DNA of 7,361 bases, from contig CABQLM010000079.1 in the NCBI GenBank assembly GCA_902465105.1, forward strand, positions 1 to 7,361, given 5' to 3'. How positions within the stretch are numbered: position 1 is the first letter of the stretch; each line of letters starts with the position of its first letter. The notes beneath the pieces were generated by a model. That model was not told where the DNA came from. It was given only the letters and a program-made list of their open reading frames with translations, and made no database searches. Below are positions 5,447 through 7,361 of the stretch, piece after piece. Source of the DNA: an uncultured Collinsella sp. (lineage in GTDB: Bacteria; Actinomycetota; Coriobacteriia; Coriobacteriales; Coriobacteriaceae). Position numbers and translations under genes: made by a program.

Positions 5447-6496
5447 ATGCCTAACGAGAACAGCTACGAAGTCGCGCTGCAAAAGAGCAACGCCATTCGC
5501 GAGGATCTGGCCAAGACGCCCGAGAAGTTCACCATGCTTACCGGCGACCGCCCCACCGGCCGTCTGCACCTGGGCCACTACTTTGGCACCCTCAAGGGCC
5601 GCGTTGAGCTGCAGAACATGGGCGCCAAGACCAACGTGCTCATCGCCGACTACCAAGTCATCACCGACCGCGACACCACCGAGCACATCCAGGACAACGT
5701 GTACAACATGGTCATGGACTACCTTGCCTGCGGTATCGACCCCAATAAGACCATGATCTACGCGCACTCCGCCGTGCCCGCCGCCAACCAGCTCATGCTG
5801 CCGTTCCTGTCGCTGGTGTCCGAGGCCGAACTGGCACGCAACCCCACGGTTAAGGCCGAGATGGAGGCCTCGGGCCACGAGCTTACCGGCCTTCTGCTCA
5901 CCTACCCGGTGCACCAGGCCTGCGACATCCTGTTCTGCAAGGGTAACGTGGTGCCGGTTGGTCGCGACCAGCTGCCGCACATCGAGCTCACCCGCACCAT
6001 CGCCCGCCGCTTTAACAACCGCTACGGCAAGGTGTTCCCCGAGGTCGAAGCGCTGCTGTCCGAGACCCCGCTGTTGCCCGGCCTGGACGGCCGCAAGATG
6101 AGCAAGAGCTACGGCAACGCCATCAATATCTCGATGACCGCCGAGGAGACGGCCAAGCGCATCAAGAAGAGCCAGACTGACTCCGAGCGCATGATCACGT
6201 TCGATCCCGAGAACCGTCCCGGCGTGTCCGGCCTGCTTTCGACCGCCGCCATCTGCACCGGCCGTTCCGAGGTCGAGATTGCCGAGGAGATTGGCATGGG
6301 CGGCTCCGGCCAGCTCAAGAAGTACGTGACCGAGGCCGTCAACGAGTACTTCGCGCCGATTCGCGAGCGTCGCCAGCGCTACGAGAACGATCTGGACTAT
6401 GTGAAGGACGTGCTGCACGAGGGCAACCGCCATGCCAATGAGATCGCCGAGCGGACCCTGGCCGAGGTTCGGGACGCCATGGGCATGGTGTACTAG
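5447..6496 (+). CDS. trpS: Tryptophan--tRNA ligase
   Basis: This 349-residue cytoplasmic class I synthetase charges tRNA-Trp with tryptophan, using ATP. The HIGH-type signature is HLGH (41-44) within LTGDRPTGRLHLGH, the second signature is KMSKS (217-221), and VGRDQ (171-175) is a typical TrpRS segment near the active site. LTGDRPTG in place of the more common SG.QPTG, together with DYQVITDRDT, places it in the TrpRS branch found in several Gram-positive bacteria. About 28 residues precede the first catalytic strand, a short N-terminal extension. The start ATG is supported by AAGGAG five bases upstream. It begins 154 bases after the wecA-like gene with its own likely promoter, and a strong terminator follows. 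Confidence 0.97.
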   Translation: MPNENSYEVALQKSNAIREDLAKTPEKFTMLTGDRPTGRLHLGHYFGTLKGRVELQNMGAKTNVLIADYQVITDRDTTEHIQDNVYNMVMDYLACGIDPNKTMIYAHSAVPAANQLMLPFLSLVSEAELARNPTVKAEMEASGHELTGLLLTYPVHQACDILFCKGNVVPVGRDQLPHIELTRTIARRFNNRYGKVFPEVEALLSETPLLPGLDGRKMSKSYGNAINISMTAEETAKRIKKSQTDSERMITFDPENRPGVSGLLSTAAICTGRSEVEIAEEIGMGGSGQLKKYVTEAVNEYFAPIRERRQRYENDLDYVKDVLHEGNRHANEIAERTLAEVRDAMGMVY

Positions 6497-6531
6497 ACCG
6501 ATCTGCTGACTTGAGCTTTCAATTGCTATAG

Positions 6532-6559
6532 GGCGGGCGCTACGGCGTCCGCCTTTTTT
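6532..6559 (+). terminator. Intrinsic terminator of trpS
   Basis: A 9-bp GC-rich stem, GGCGGGCGC (6532-6540) with GCGTCCGCC (6545-6553, one G-U pair), has a TACG tetraloop and is followed by six T residues. It lies 35 bases after the stop codon. Confidence 0.95.
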
Positions 6560-6605
6560 GGAACCCGACCGGCTCGGCTCCGCCCATTGCACTCCCCCGA
6601 TAAAC

Positions 6606-6649
6606 GGAAACGGGCCCGCCGGCAGTCAGTTGCCAGCGGGCCCGTTCCC
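6606..6649. terminator. Very stable GC-rich hairpin, possible terminator (minus strand or bidirectional)
   Basis: The arms 6606-6624 and 6631-6649 pair at 17 of 19 positions, including an unbroken CGGGCCCGC core, with a six-base loop. On the plus strand no T run follows. On the minus strand the downstream bases are moderately T-rich (GTTTCCGTTTATC), which fits a weak terminator for transcripts coming from the alkyltransferase-like gene or from the small open frame at 6626-6805. It could also be a second stop for trpS read-through. Confidence 0.5.
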
Positions 6650-6805
6650 GAAGTACACCGTTGAATCGCACAGAGGGGAGGAATGCGAATCAAACTCAAC
6701 AGGGCAGGCTTTTTCATCGCCTATTGCCTGCTCCGTTGCTGAATACAATATAGTTCGCCGTGGTTTACTTTCTGACGGCAAAGTACGCCGCCACACCTTC
6801 TCCAT
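6626..6805 (-). CDS. Candidate small protein of 59 residues (doubtful)
   Basis: An open frame runs from ATG (6803-6805) to TGA (6626-6628) in the otherwise gene-free stretch between trpS and the alkyltransferase-like gene. The product starts MEKVWRRTLPSESKP and is mixed in composition, with three cysteines, no membrane segment and no motif I recognise. GGGG lies seven bases before the ATG, which is a weak ribosome site. The stop codon lies in the loop of the strong hairpin 6606-6649. Codon use (ATA, AGT, CGA) is unlike the neighbouring genes, which strongly favour C or G at third positions. It may be a chance frame, a decayed gene, or part of a mobile repeat region. Confidence 0.22.
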   Translation of the reverse strand: MEKVWRRTLPSESKPRRTILYSATEQAIGDEKACPVEFDSHSSPLCDSTVYFGNGPAGN

Positions 6806-6818
6806 AAGTTAACCCCGG

Positions 6819-6860
6819 TAAACCTTCCAAAAAGGGACAGGTTTATTTTGGTAGGTTTTA
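6819..6860 (+). repeat. GGGAC-core hairpin repeat, CCAAAA-arm type
   Basis: Arms CCTTCCAAAA (6823-6832) and TTTTGGTAGG (6846-6855) pair with one mismatch; TAAA and TTTTA extend the symmetry outward. The loop carries AGGGACAGG (6833-6841). The core is shared with the other units, but the arm sequence is different. Confidence 0.65.
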
Positions 6861-6891
6861 TCTGGGGAAATGTCGACGATAACGACGTTCC

Positions 6892-6920
6892 ACCACGATG
6901 GGGACAGGCACCTTTGTGGT
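6892..6920 (+). repeat. GGGAC-core hairpin repeat, ACCAC-arm type
   Basis: Arms ACCAC (6892-6896) and GTGGT (6916-6920) flank a loop with GGGGACAGG (6900-6908). It lies 32 bases after the unit at 6819-6860 and 22 bases from the 3' end of the alkyltransferase-like gene. Confidence 0.6.
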
Positions 6921-6941
6921 AGTTTGGCCACGGCAGAGCTG

Positions 6942-7262
6942 TTAGAGTCCGGCCGGCCAGCGACAGGCGCCCAGATCGACGTGCATGGGATCGGTAAACG
7001 TCGCGCCCTCCCCCATTAAGAGCTCACGCTGAGCATCGGGGCCGCCAAAGGCAAAGCCCTCACAGATACGGCCGTCGGCAAACACCACGCGATGACAGGG
7101 AATTTGACCAGGGCGCGGGTTGCCGTGCAGCGCATAGCCCACATAGCGCGCACTCCGCGGACGACCGGCGAGCAGCGCCACCTGACCGTACGTGGCGACC
7201 ATCCCCTCGGGAATCTGCTCGACCACCTCGTACACCCGCTCAAAAAAGCCCTCAGACGCCAT
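6942..7262 (-). CDS. Short O6-alkylguanine-DNA alkyltransferase-like (MGMT family) protein
   Basis: These 106 residues cover only the DNA-binding and active-site domain of the O6-methylguanine-DNA methyltransferase family; the N-terminal ribonuclease-H-like domain of full-length Ogt/Ada proteins is absent. The helix-turn-helix is visible as YGQVALLAG (25-33), followed by SARYVGYALHGNP (37-49) with the arginine finger Arg39. The active-site motif is PCHRV (55-59). The acceptor cysteine, Cys56, is present, whereas typical alkyltransferase-like (ATL) proteins of this size carry Trp or Ala there. It may therefore be a minimal true transferase that moves alkyl groups onto Cys56, or a DNA lesion-flagging protein. 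The ATG at 7260-7262 has an excellent Shine-Dalgarno AAAGGAG. It is convergent with trpS and flanked on both sides by repeat hairpins. Confidence 0.9.
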   Translation of the reverse strand: MASEGFFERVYEVVEQIPEGMVATYGQVALLAGRPRSARYVGYALHGNPRPGQIPCHRVVFADGRICEGFAFGGPDAQRELLMGEGATFTDPMHVDLGACRWPAGL

Positions 7263-7294
7263 CGCGCGCTCCTTTCAACCGAAACCAGCATAAA

Positions 7295-7336
7295 GCAAAT
7301 GATCCCTCGGGGACGGCGGGGTTGCAGATCATTTGC
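7295..7336 (+). repeat. GGGAC-core hairpin repeat, AAATGAT-arm type
   Basis: Perfect 9-bp arms GCAAATGAT (7295-7303) and ATCATTTGC (7328-7336) enclose a 24-base GC-rich loop containing GGGGACGG (7309-7316). It lies 32 bases upstream of the alkyltransferase-like start codon, so it falls in that gene's promoter or leader region. Confidence 0.75.
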
Positions 7337-7361
7337 GGCCTCCGTGCGGCCGATGGTCCGC

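Noticed and set aside
5234..6592. A 452-codon open frame on the minus strand across trpS.
   Set aside because: It lies opposite a clear TrpRS with both class I signatures. It has no motif and a His/Gly/Val/Leu-rich composition typical of antisense frames in GC-rich genes.
6682..6741. A 19-codon plus-strand frame after GGGGAGG as a leader peptide.
   Set aside because: The ribosome site touches the ATG with almost no spacing, and no gene follows on that strand.
1..7361. CRISPR array, prophage, or insertion sequence.
   Set aside because: There are no regularly spaced direct repeats, no phage genes and no transposase frame; the repeats present are small inverted hairpins only.

Overview
The window looks like chromosomal DNA from a GC-rich, Gram-positive anaerobe. 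The likeliest group is the Coriobacteriia (actinobacterial), and a Collinsella-like organism is my best guess. This rests on base composition, codon use and the mix of protein subfamilies, not on a marker gene. Nothing points to a phage, plasmid or classical genomic island.

Left half, all on the minus strand and read from right to left. A PflX-type radical SAM protein (3564-2626) comes first, followed by a 139-bp compound palindrome (2479-2617). Next are tRNA-Ala(CGC) with a clear promoter and intrinsic terminator, a 150-residue coiled-coil protein with one C-terminal membrane segment (2236-1784), nicotinate phosphoribosyltransferase (1700-195), and the first 33 codons of a gene that looks like glutamate 5-kinase (99 to beyond the window).

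Right half, mostly on the plus strand. A probable 6S RNA (about 3713-3885) lies divergent to the radical SAM gene. It is followed by a WecA/TagO-type polyprenyl-phosphate sugar-phosphate transferase (4093-5292) and tryptophanyl-tRNA synthetase (5447-6496) with a strong terminator. About 445 bp with no convincing gene follows, holding a very stable hairpin and two repeat units. The window closes with a short O6-alkylguanine-DNA alkyltransferase-like protein on the minus strand (7262-6942) and one more repeat unit.

The genes are mainly housekeeping: NAD salvage, proline synthesis, translation, RNA polymerase control, envelope polymer initiation and DNA alkylation repair. They do not form one pathway, and most seem to be transcribed separately. 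The most unusual feature is a family of small intergenic hairpins. Each has a GGGACGG or GGGACAGG core between complementary arms, and the arms differ between subtypes. At least six units occur here: one overlaps the nicotinate phosphoribosyltransferase stop codon, two face each other in the 139-bp palindrome, and three sit around the alkyltransferase-like gene. This resembles a REP/BIME-type repeat system, but no matching transposase is present in the window.
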